A stretch of 64,000 nt of DNA from Pontibacter ramchanderi. GTDB taxonomy: Bacteria > Bacteroidota > Bacteroidia > Cytophagales > Hymenobacteraceae. The position numbers and the translations under genes were made by a program. The notes under the pieces were generated by a model. It ran no database searches. It saw only the letters and a list, made by a program, of their open reading frames with translations, and was not told the DNA's origin. Numbering within the stretch: the first letter of the stretch is position 1; the number at the start of each line of letters is the position of its first letter. Shown here in pieces: positions 43,585 to 50,683 of this stretch. The stretch is taken from the NCBI RefSeq assembly GCF_002846395.1, contig NZ_PJMU01000002.1, positions 558,001 through 622,000 of the forward strand, in the 5' to 3' direction.

Positions 43585-44850
43585 CTACTTCTTTTTCTTA
43601 GCCTTGGCCTTGGCTTTTTTCGATTTGGCAGCTTTCACTTTCGAGTCTAACTCTTCGGCCTCTTTCATCAGGGCTTTCCAGTCGAACTTGGCCTCGGCGC
43701 TGAAGTCGATGGTTGTTTCGCGGTCCTCGGGGTCGAGCTGCAGCACTTTGATGTCTTTGGTCAGGTAAGTCTGTATCTCGTCTAGTATCGGCTTCTCCTC
43801 GGTACTGCAAAACGACACGGCTATACCTTTGGCCATGCCCCGGCCTGTTCGGCCCACGCGGTGCACGTAGTTTTCAGGCTGGTCGGGCAGGTCATAGTTC
43901 ACGACGTAGTCCACATTAGGTATGTCGATGCCGCGGGCGCTCACATCGGTCGCGATCAGCAGTTTCACCTCCCCTTTCTTGAACTTCTTCAGGGCCTCGA
44001 GCCTGTCTTTCTGCTCTTTGCCGCCATGAATGCTCATCGCCGCGACTTCAACCCGCTCCATGGCTGCCACTACACGCTCGGCCCGCACCTGGGTGCGCAC
44101 AAAGGCCAGTATCTTTTTATCCGGATTTTCCTTCACCACCCGCTCCAGGAAGAAACGCTTCTCGTCCATCTCCACGTACATCACCGAGTGGTCCACGTTC
44201 TTCGAAACCGGATCTTTTGGGGAGATCTGAATACGCACCGGCTTATTGACAAGCGAGTAGGCCAGCTCCTTGATCTTTTCGTTGATGGTGGCCGAGAAGA
44301 ACAGCGTCTGTCGCTTGCGGGGCAGTTTGGTGATCAGTTGCCGGATGTCGTGGATAAAACCGAGGTCGAGCATGTGATCCGCTTCGTCGAGCACCAGCGT
44401 CTCGACGCGCTCCAGCCGGATGTAGCCCTGGCTTACGAGGTCGAACAGGCGGCCCGGCGTAGCCACCAGGATGTCTATACCTGCCTCTAGCTTAGCGATC
44501 TGCGGCCCCTGCTCCACCCCCCCGAACACACAGAAGGTCTTTACGCGGGTATGGCGCCCGAGCTGCTCAAACACCTCTGTGATCTGCAAGGCCAGTTCGC
44601 GGGTCGGCACCATCACGACACACTTGATACCGTCGGAGCGCCGGCGGTTGATCTGGTATTGCAGCTTATCGAGCACAGGTATAGCAAAGGCAGCCGTTTT
44701 GCCGGTGCCCGTTTGGGCGATGGCCAACACGTCCTCCCCTTTCATGATGGGCGGTATGGCTTTGAACTGGATGTCGGTCGGTTTGCGGAAACCAAGCTTG
44801 TCCAGGCTCTTCTTGATCTCGTCGGATATGCGGTAATCTTCGAACTTCAT
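43585..44850 (-). CDS. DEAD-box RNA helicase (RhlE type)
   Basis: 421 residues. The helicase motifs are all present: Q motif, AQTGTGKT (Walker A), PTRELALQ, VLDEADHMLDLG (DEAD), SATINEK, LIATDVSARGIDIP and HRVGRTGR. A Lys/Ala-rich tail (KSKKAKAKAKKKK) ends the protein and may bind RNA. Role in RNA remodelling such as ribosome assembly or mRNA decay is expected for the family. Single gene. Confidence 0.95.
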   Translation of the reverse strand: MKFEDYRISDEIKKSLDKLGFRKPTDIQFKAIPPIMKGEDVLAIAQTGTGKTAAFAIPVLDKLQYQINRRRSDGIKCVVMVPTRELALQITEVFEQLGRHTRVKTFCVFGGVEQGPQIAKLEAGIDILVATPGRLFDLVSQGYIRLERVETLVLDEADHMLDLGFIHDIRQLITKLPRKRQTLFFSATINEKIKELAYSLVNKPVRIQISPKDPVSKNVDHSVMYVEMDEKRFFLERVVKENPDKKILAFVRTQVRAERVVAAMERVEVAAMSIHGGKEQKDRLEALKKFKKGEVKLLIATDVSARGIDIPNVDYVVNYDLPDQPENYVHRVGRTGRGMAKGIAVSFCSTEEKPILDEIQTYLTKDIKVLQLDPEDRETTIDFSAEAKFDWKALMKEAEELDSKVKAAKSKKAKAKAKKKK

Positions 44851-45210
44851 GGCAATGCGTTGCTGATTGGCTACTGGTCTTTACGTAAGGCCCTAGCGAA
44901 TTGCAAAGGTACAGCTTCTTTTTCTGATTCGCGTCAGGTATAGCTCTAGGCTGGCTATACCTATGAGTAAGGCCAAACCTATTCAATTACCGATTTGCGC
45001 GGCATAAAACTTGGCCCATGCTATAGAGCGCTATACCTGCCTGATAATCAAATAGGTAAAATCAGGCAAAATATGTTTAGGACAAAAAAGTAAAATAAAT
45101 CTTTTCGATAGTAAAACTATCATATTAGAAAGTTGTTATAACTTTGCGCTGTAAATCTCGAATAAAAAGCAGCCGGAAGGTATAGCAACCGCTCCTAACT
45201 CACCAAGGCC
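44851..45210. other. Upstream region of the tetR-exporter locus
   Basis: 360-base gap with CAGGTATAG (44935-44943) and CTATACCTG (45031-45039), and further right the palindromes and -7 element of the tetR gene (45107-45146). No gene seen. Confidence 0.55.
45107..45146 (+). promoter_or_regulatory. tetR promoter with two operator-like palindromes
   Basis: TAacTTTG (45139-45146) is a -7 element. GATAGT-AAA-ACTATC (45107-45121) lies near the -33 region, and AAAGTT-N5-AACTTT (45129-45145) overlaps the -7 element. Binding of the TetR-family protein here, with autoregulation of the operon, is likely (inference). Confidence 0.55.
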
Positions 45211-45897
45211 ATGAACACAACGAGCATCAAGATAAATTTAAACCACAAAGCCTACTTGCGCGATCCGGAGCTCACCGAGCTTGGCCAGCGCATTATCCGG
45301 GAGAGCATCCGCCTTATCGACGAGCTGGGATTTGAGCAGTTCACCTTCCGGAAACTGGCCACTGAGATCAACTCGACCGAAGCGTCTGTGTACCGCTATT
45401 TCGAGAACAAGCACAAGCTGCTGGTATACCTGGTGTCGTGGCACTGGGCCTGGCTCGACCACTTTGTGCTGTTTCATACCAACAACGTGGCTGATGCCCG
45501 GGAGCGTCTGAGCAGGGCTATCGATGTGATCACCGCATCCGGCACCGACAACCCCGCCACGCTCCACATCAGTGAGAGCGCTCTGCACCGTATTGTGATC
45601 AGTGAGGCCTCCAAGGTATACCTGACCAAGGAGGTGGACGATGATAACAAGGACGGCTATTTTTTGGAGTACAAGCGTTTGTGCCACCACCTGGCCGAGA
45701 TGGTGCTGCGCATCAACCCGGACTACCCTTACCCGCATGCGCTCATCAGCACCATTATGGAGGCGGCCCACCAGCAGGTTTTCTTTGCCGAGCACCTGCC
45801 CTCGCTCACCGAGATTAAGGGAACGCAGCGAAGCCCGGAAGAAACGGCTATTTTTTTAAAACATCTTGTTTTTGCGGCAGTTGACCAGAAGAGATAA
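45211..45897 (+). CDS. TetR/AcrR-family transcriptional regulator
   Basis: 228 residues. An N-terminal helix-turn-helix of TetR type is at about 18-70 (IRLIDELGFEQFTFRKLATE and STEASVYRYFENKHKLL), followed by a helical ligand domain. It should bind a palindromic operator and be released by a small ligand. It is the first gene of a set with ABC, HlyD and TolC genes 9 bases downstream, so it probably controls that exporter. Two palindromes lie over its promoter. Confidence 0.9.
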   Translation: MNTTSIKINLNHKAYLRDPELTELGQRIIRESIRLIDELGFEQFTFRKLATEINSTEASVYRYFENKHKLLVYLVSWHWAWLDHFVLFHTNNVADARERLSRAIDVITASGTDNPATLHISESALHRIVISEASKVYLTKEVDDDNKDGYFLEYKRLCHHLAEMVLRINPDYPYPHALISTIMEAAHQQVFFAEHLPSLTEIKGTQRSPEETAIFLKHLVFAAVDQKR

Positions 45898-45906
45898 CAC
45901 AGACAC

Positions 45907-47646
45907 ATGAACAAAGCTTATAAACACCGACCTCAATACACTCCCATGCAGCGCTTCTGGCAGCTGCTTGCAGCCGAGAAACGCGAGATCGTATACCTGT
46001 ACATTTATGCCATTGTGGCCGGCCTTATCAGTTTGTCGCTGCCGCTGGGCATTCAGAGCATTATTGCCTTTGTATCCAGTGGGCAGATCACGGTGTCGGT
46101 GGTGGTGCTGATCACCCTTATTGTGCTGGGCTTGCTTATTGTGGGTGGCATGCAGATCATGCAACTGTGGCTGGTGGAGTACATACAGCAGCGCATTTTC
46201 GCGCGAACGGCTTTCGACTTTGCCTACCGGGTGCCGCGCCTGCAGTCGGAGGCGCTGCACCGTTACTATCCGCCCGAGCTCATGAACCGCTTCTTCGACA
46301 CGGTGTCGCTGCAAAAGTCGATGGCCAAGCTGCTAACCGACTTCACCACATCTGCCATCCAGATCGTGTTCGGCCTCATCCTGCTGTCGTTCTACCATCC
46401 CTACTTTATTGTGTTCGGTATGATCCTGATGATCGTGCTCATCGGCATCCTATACCTGACGAGCCCCCGCGGGATCGATACCAGCATTACTGAGTCGAAG
46501 TACAAGTATAAGCTGGTGGCCTGGTTACAGGAAATGGCCCGCTCCATGAACAGCTTTAAACTGGGTGGCCAGTCTGTGTTGCCCACCGAAAAGACCAACG
46601 GCTTTGTTACCAGCTACCTGAAGGCACGCAAGCAGCACTTTCGGGTACTGATGACGCAGTACTTCAGCTTTGTGGGTTTCAAGACCGTAATTACGGGCGG
46701 CCTGCTGGTGCTGGGTGCTGTGCTCGTTATTCAGCGGGAAATCAACATTGGGCAGTTTGTGGCTTCCGAGATCGTGATCATTCTCATCATGACAGCCGTG
46801 GAGAAGATCATCATCAAACTCGACACTATTTACGACCTGCTCACCAGCCTTGATAAACTTGGCCAGGTAACCGATATGCCGCTGGAGGAAGAACGCGGCC
46901 TGACGATGCCCGACAAAGGGCAGGGCCTGTCGATACAGGTGAAGAATCTGCGCTACCAGTACCCCAACGTAGAGGAGTTTGCCATCGACGGCATTTCGTT
47001 TGATGTGCTGGCCTCGGAGCGGGTGTGCATTGCGGGCTTTAACCGGTCGGGCAAATCTACGCTCAGCCAGCTGCTGCTCGGCCTGTACGAGAACTACGAA
47101 GGCAGCATCGCCTACAACAACCTCTCGATGCGCGACCTGGACAAGAACAGCCTGCGCCGCCTCATTGGCGACAACACATCGAAGGAGCAGGTTTTCAACG
47201 GCACCATCCTGGAGAACATCACGCTGGGCAAACCGAACGTACCGATTGACGATGTGGTGTGGGCGACCGATAATGTGGGCCTTACCGACTTCATCCACGA
47301 GCTGCCAGACGGGCTGCAGACCGAGCTGACCGGCGGTAGCATTCGCCTGCCGGCCAGTGTGTCGCGCAAGATCATCATGGCCCGCTGCCTGGTGCACCGC
47401 CCCAAAATGCTGCTCCTCGACGACTTCTGGGGCGGTATGGAAAAACACGAAAAGCTGCGCCTGATCCAGATGCTCTCGTCGCACGAGTTCAGCTGGACGG
47501 TCCTGATCATTTCCAACGACCCGGAAGTGATGGCGATCTGTGACCGCACCCTGCTCCTGAAAGACGGGCAGTTGGTGGCAAACGGGAATTTTGAGGAAAT
47601 AAGTAACAGCGTCCCCTATCGGCAACTGGCCAACTTGACTGTATAA
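45907..47646 (+). CDS. ABC transporter, membrane and nucleotide-binding domains fused, NBD degenerate
   Basis: 579 residues: a six-helix-type membrane domain (about 30-300), then an ATP-binding domain. There is no C39 peptidase domain. The Walker A GFNRSGKST (377-385) is intact, but the Q-loop Gln is Ser425, the LSGGQ signature is replaced by LPASV (481-485), the Walker B Glu is Asp506, the D-loop is GGME (509-512), and the H-loop His is Asn537. ATP may thus be bound but hardly hydrolysed, unless it works with another, intact subunit. It is followed closely by HlyD and TolC genes, so it would be the inner-membrane part of a tripartite exporter. Confidence 0.88.
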   Translation: MNKAYKHRPQYTPMQRFWQLLAAEKREIVYLYIYAIVAGLISLSLPLGIQSIIAFVSSGQITVSVVVLITLIVLGLLIVGGMQIMQLWLVEYIQQRIFARTAFDFAYRVPRLQSEALHRYYPPELMNRFFDTVSLQKSMAKLLTDFTTSAIQIVFGLILLSFYHPYFIVFGMILMIVLIGILYLTSPRGIDTSITESKYKYKLVAWLQEMARSMNSFKLGGQSVLPTEKTNGFVTSYLKARKQHFRVLMTQYFSFVGFKTVITGGLLVLGAVLVIQREINIGQFVASEIVIILIMTAVEKIIIKLDTIYDLLTSLDKLGQVTDMPLEEERGLTMPDKGQGLSIQVKNLRYQYPNVEEFAIDGISFDVLASERVCIAGFNRSGKSTLSQLLLGLYENYEGSIAYNNLSMRDLDKNSLRRLIGDNTSKEQVFNGTILENITLGKPNVPIDDVVWATDNVGLTDFIHELPDGLQTELTGGSIRLPASVSRKIIMARCLVHRPKMLLLDDFWGGMEKHEKLRLIQMLSSHEFSWTVLIISNDPEVMAICDRTLLLKDGQLVANGNFEEISNSVPYRQLANLTV

Positions 47647-47648
47647 TT

Positions 47649-49004
47649 ATGAAAGAGAAAGATCCTTATACCCCGACGGGGGAGAACAGGGCCATGGAGG
47701 CGATGAAAATGGTGCAGACCCCCAGTCTGGGGCGCACCCTAGCCTTCTGGATCTCAGGCATAGTGCTTCTCCTGATCCTGAGTCTGTTTCTGCCCTGGAC
47801 CCAGAACATCTCGTCGCGTGGCGCGCTCACCGCCCTTAACCCTGCAGACCGTCCGCAGACCGTACAGAGCACCATTGCAGGCCGCATCGACCGCTGGCAT
47901 GTGCAGGAAGGCGAGCTGGTGCAGAAAGGCGACACGATCGTGAGTTTATCGGAAGTAAAAGAAAAGTTCTTTGACCCGCAGCTGCTGGACCGGCTCGACG
48001 AACAGGTGCAGGCCAAGGAAGGAGCTGCCACCGCTACCAAAGCCAAAACCGCGGCCCTGCAGGACCAGATCAGGGCCTTGCGCGAGGGCTTGCAGTTCAG
48101 CCTGCAAAAGGGCCGCAACAAAATAGCCCAGACCCGCCTGAAGGTGCAGAGCGACAGCGCAGACCTGGCTGCCCAGCGCGTAGAAGTAGAGATAGCACGC
48201 AACCAGTATGCCCGGCAGGAGACACTATACGAACAAGGGCTCAAGTCGCTGACTGAGCTGGAGGCACGCCGCCTGAAGCTGCAGGAAGCCGAGGCCAAGC
48301 TGGTGGCCAACGAAAACAAACTCGGCAGCTCGCGGGCAGAGCTGCTCAATGCCTATACCGAACTCAATTCGCTGCAGGCTGAGTACGCCGACAAACTGGC
48401 TAAAGCTGAATCGGACCTGAACGCAAACCAGGCCTACCTGTACAGCACGCTTGGGGACGTCTCCAAACTCAGAAGTGAGTATAGTAGTACCCTGGTGCGG
48501 AGTAATTTTTACCAGGTGGTGGCACCGCAAACGGGCTACCTCGTGCGCACGCTCCGGGCAGGCATAGGCGAGAACATCAAAGAGGGAGAAGCGATTGCGA
48601 CGATTATGCCCGAAGACCCGCAACTGGCCGTGGAGCTTTATGTGCAACCCATGGACCTGCCCCTGCTCTACCGCGGCGCTCCGGTGCGCCTGCAATTTGA
48701 TGGCTGGCCGGCACTCGTGTTCTCTGGCTGGCCAAATCTGGGCTTCGGTACATTCGGTGGCAAAGTAGCCGTAATTGACAACACGGCTACCAATGGCCTC
48801 TACCGCATGCTGGTGGTGCAGGACCCGGAGCAGGAAAAATGGCCGGAAGCGATCCGCATCGGATCCGGCGTACAGGGATGGGCGATGTTGAATACCGTGC
48901 CGATCTGGTACGAGCTGTGGCGCCAACTGAACGGCTTCCCACCTGATTATACGGGCACACTGCCAGTAGAGGGAGCCAATACGCAAGCCAAAGAAGAGAA
49001 ATAA
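47649..49004 (+). CDS. HlyD-family membrane-fusion protein
   Basis: 451 residues. One membrane helix near the N-terminus (about 33-53, AFWISGIVLLLILSLFLPW), then a biotin/lipoyl-like half (GRIDRWHVQEGELVQKGDTI), a long coiled-coil (about 110-280), the second lipoyl half (APQTGYLVRTLRAGIGENIKEG) and a C-terminal beta domain. It links the inner-membrane ABC protein with the TolC channel. ATG is 2 bases after the ABC stop, and TolC follows 4 bases after its stop. Confidence 0.93.
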   Translation: MKEKDPYTPTGENRAMEAMKMVQTPSLGRTLAFWISGIVLLLILSLFLPWTQNISSRGALTALNPADRPQTVQSTIAGRIDRWHVQEGELVQKGDTIVSLSEVKEKFFDPQLLDRLDEQVQAKEGAATATKAKTAALQDQIRALREGLQFSLQKGRNKIAQTRLKVQSDSADLAAQRVEVEIARNQYARQETLYEQGLKSLTELEARRLKLQEAEAKLVANENKLGSSRAELLNAYTELNSLQAEYADKLAKAESDLNANQAYLYSTLGDVSKLRSEYSSTLVRSNFYQVVAPQTGYLVRTLRAGIGENIKEGEAIATIMPEDPQLAVELYVQPMDLPLLYRGAPVRLQFDGWPALVFSGWPNLGFGTFGGKVAVIDNTATNGLYRMLVVQDPEQEKWPEAIRIGSGVQGWAMLNTVPIWYELWRQLNGFPPDYTGTLPVEGANTQAKEEK

Positions 49005-49008
49005 GCAC

Positions 49009-50445
49009 ATGAGGAGATATCTTTTTTTAGTCTTTTTGCTGTTGCTGCTTTGCCTGACAGGTATAGCCCAACCGGGCGCGGCCCAACCGTCGGACTCGGT
49101 ACAGGTGCTCACCATGCACGCGCTTTACGAGCAGGTGCTGGCGCACCACCCGCTTTCGGCGCAGGCAGCCTTGCTCGCCCGTCAGGCGGATCAGGAACTG
49201 CGTATGGCCCGTGGCGGCTTCGACCCTGTGCTTGACAGCAAGTATGGCGAAAAGCAGTTTTCGGATAAAGAGTACTATACCTATTGGAACAACAGCCTGC
49301 GGGTACCGCTCTGGTTTGGCCCTCAGTTGCTGGCAGGCTACGAGCGCAGCAGCGGCCCTTACCTCAACCCCGAAAAATACACCCCCTCTAACGGGCTGAG
49401 CTACGCGGGTATAGCCATACCACTGGGACAGGGCTTGTTTATGGACGAGCGCCGTTCCATTGTGCGGCAGGCACAGTTGCTGCCCCAAATGGCCGAGGCC
49501 GACCGCCTTAAACTGGTAAACAAACTACTGCTTGATGTAGCCAAGGACTATTGGGACTGGCTCTATTATTACCATGAGGTGCAGGTATACCGGGAGGCGC
49601 TGGAACTGGCAGAAGTCCGCACCCGGGCCGTAAACGAGCGGGCCCGCCAGGGCGACCTGGCCGCCATCGATACCGTGGAGGCCCGCACTGAGGCACTCAA
49701 TCGTCGGGTATTGCTCAGCGCTGCCCTGCAACAGTACAACAACAGCAAGCTTCGGGTAGAAATGCACCTCTGGGATGAAGGCAATCAGCCGCTCGGGCTG
49801 ACTGCCAACGCCGTGCCCTCAGCTGAAGGCACGGAGCTTGATCCGCTTAGTGCCGGAGATTTGCAGGAACTGGTAGCACTGGCCAAGGTGAACCACCCCG
49901 ATATCGTGAAGCTCGACCTGAAGGGGCAGCAGCTGGAAGTTGAGCGCCGTTTCGCAGCCGACAAGCTTAAACCAAAGCTGGATGTAGAGTATAACCTGCT
50001 GCAAAGCGACTTTTTTATGAATGGCGAAGCGTTTCAGGCACCTTACATGCGCAATAACTACCGGCTGGGCGTGAGTTTTAGCCAACCACTGTTTTTGAGG
50101 GAGGAGCGCGGCAAACTGCAGCTCATCAAGATCAAGCAGCAGGAAGTGGGTTTTCAGCAAACTTATACGCTCCGGGCCATTGAGAACGCCGTGCAAATGG
50201 TTTACAATGAATGGCTGGCGCTGGAAGAGCAACTTGCGCTGCAGGAGCAGATGGTGACCAACGCCCGCATCCTGCAGGAAGGCGAGGTAGTTAAATTCCA
50301 GAGCGGAGAAAGCTCCATCTTCCTGATCAATGCCCGCGAGCAGAAGCTACTGGAGTCGCAGATCAAACTCTATGATTTGCGCAGCAAGTATGCTAAAACC
50401 AAAGCACAACTCTACTGGTCGGCCGGCAGTATGCAGCGGGAGTAA
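49009..50445 (+). CDS. TolC-family outer-membrane efflux protein
   Basis: 478 residues with a signal peptide ending AQPGAAQP. Repeated long helices and short barrel strands (SAQAALLARQADQELRMARG, PDIVKLDLKGQQLEVERRFA, QMVTNARILQEGEVVKFQSG) fit the TolC fold. It forms the outer-membrane exit of the tripartite exporter. It is the last gene of the TetR-ABC-HlyD-TolC operon, 4 bases after HlyD. Confidence 0.92.
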   Translation: MRRYLFLVFLLLLLCLTGIAQPGAAQPSDSVQVLTMHALYEQVLAHHPLSAQAALLARQADQELRMARGGFDPVLDSKYGEKQFSDKEYYTYWNNSLRVPLWFGPQLLAGYERSSGPYLNPEKYTPSNGLSYAGIAIPLGQGLFMDERRSIVRQAQLLPQMAEADRLKLVNKLLLDVAKDYWDWLYYYHEVQVYREALELAEVRTRAVNERARQGDLAAIDTVEARTEALNRRVLLSAALQQYNNSKLRVEMHLWDEGNQPLGLTANAVPSAEGTELDPLSAGDLQELVALAKVNHPDIVKLDLKGQQLEVERRFAADKLKPKLDVEYNLLQSDFFMNGEAFQAPYMRNNYRLGVSFSQPLFLREERGKLQLIKIKQQEVGFQQTYTLRAIENAVQMVYNEWLALEEQLALQEQMVTNARILQEGEVVKFQSGESSIFLINAREQKLLESQIKLYDLRSKYAKTKAQLYWSAGSMQRE

Positions 50446-50464
50446 ACCTGGATTCTAAAGAAAA

Positions 50465-50509
50465 TAGCAAGCCTCTGTGGATAACCTAGACTTATCCACA
50501 AAGTTGCTA
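50465..50509. promoter_or_regulatory. Paired, inverted DnaA boxes within a longer inverted repeat
   Basis: TGTGGATAA (50476-50484) and TTATCCACA (50492-50500) are both perfect matches to the classical 9-base DnaA box, facing each other over 7 bases. An outer pair TAGCAA (50465-50470) and TTGCTA (50504-50509) extends the symmetry. This may be a DnaA-binding site; full origin status cannot be claimed. Confidence 0.6.
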
Positions 50510-50683
50510 ACAAACTTAGCTACCCTCCAAAAAAGTTAGTTTAAGAAGTTTGAATGGGAATATTTCTAGCAACTTTCTGAAGTTGTTAATTTCCAGGTCT
50601 CAATAGTCCTAGATGGCTGAAGTGCTAAATTCACTTGTTGTTCATTAAACAATTTAACCATCAGTTTCCAAACTCCTTAACTT

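Noticed and set aside
46525..47625. 366-codon minus-strand frame across the ABC transporter gene
   Set aside because: Shadow frame; composition follows the reverse complement of the ABC gene and there is no promoter or start context.
48225..49115. 296-codon minus-strand frame across the HlyD gene
   Set aside because: Shadow of the HlyD gene with odd amino-acid composition.
50446..50683. Replication origin at the paired DnaA boxes
   Set aside because: Only two boxes and no clear AT-rich unwinding region with further boxes were seen, and skew could not be computed; kept only as a candidate DnaA-binding site.
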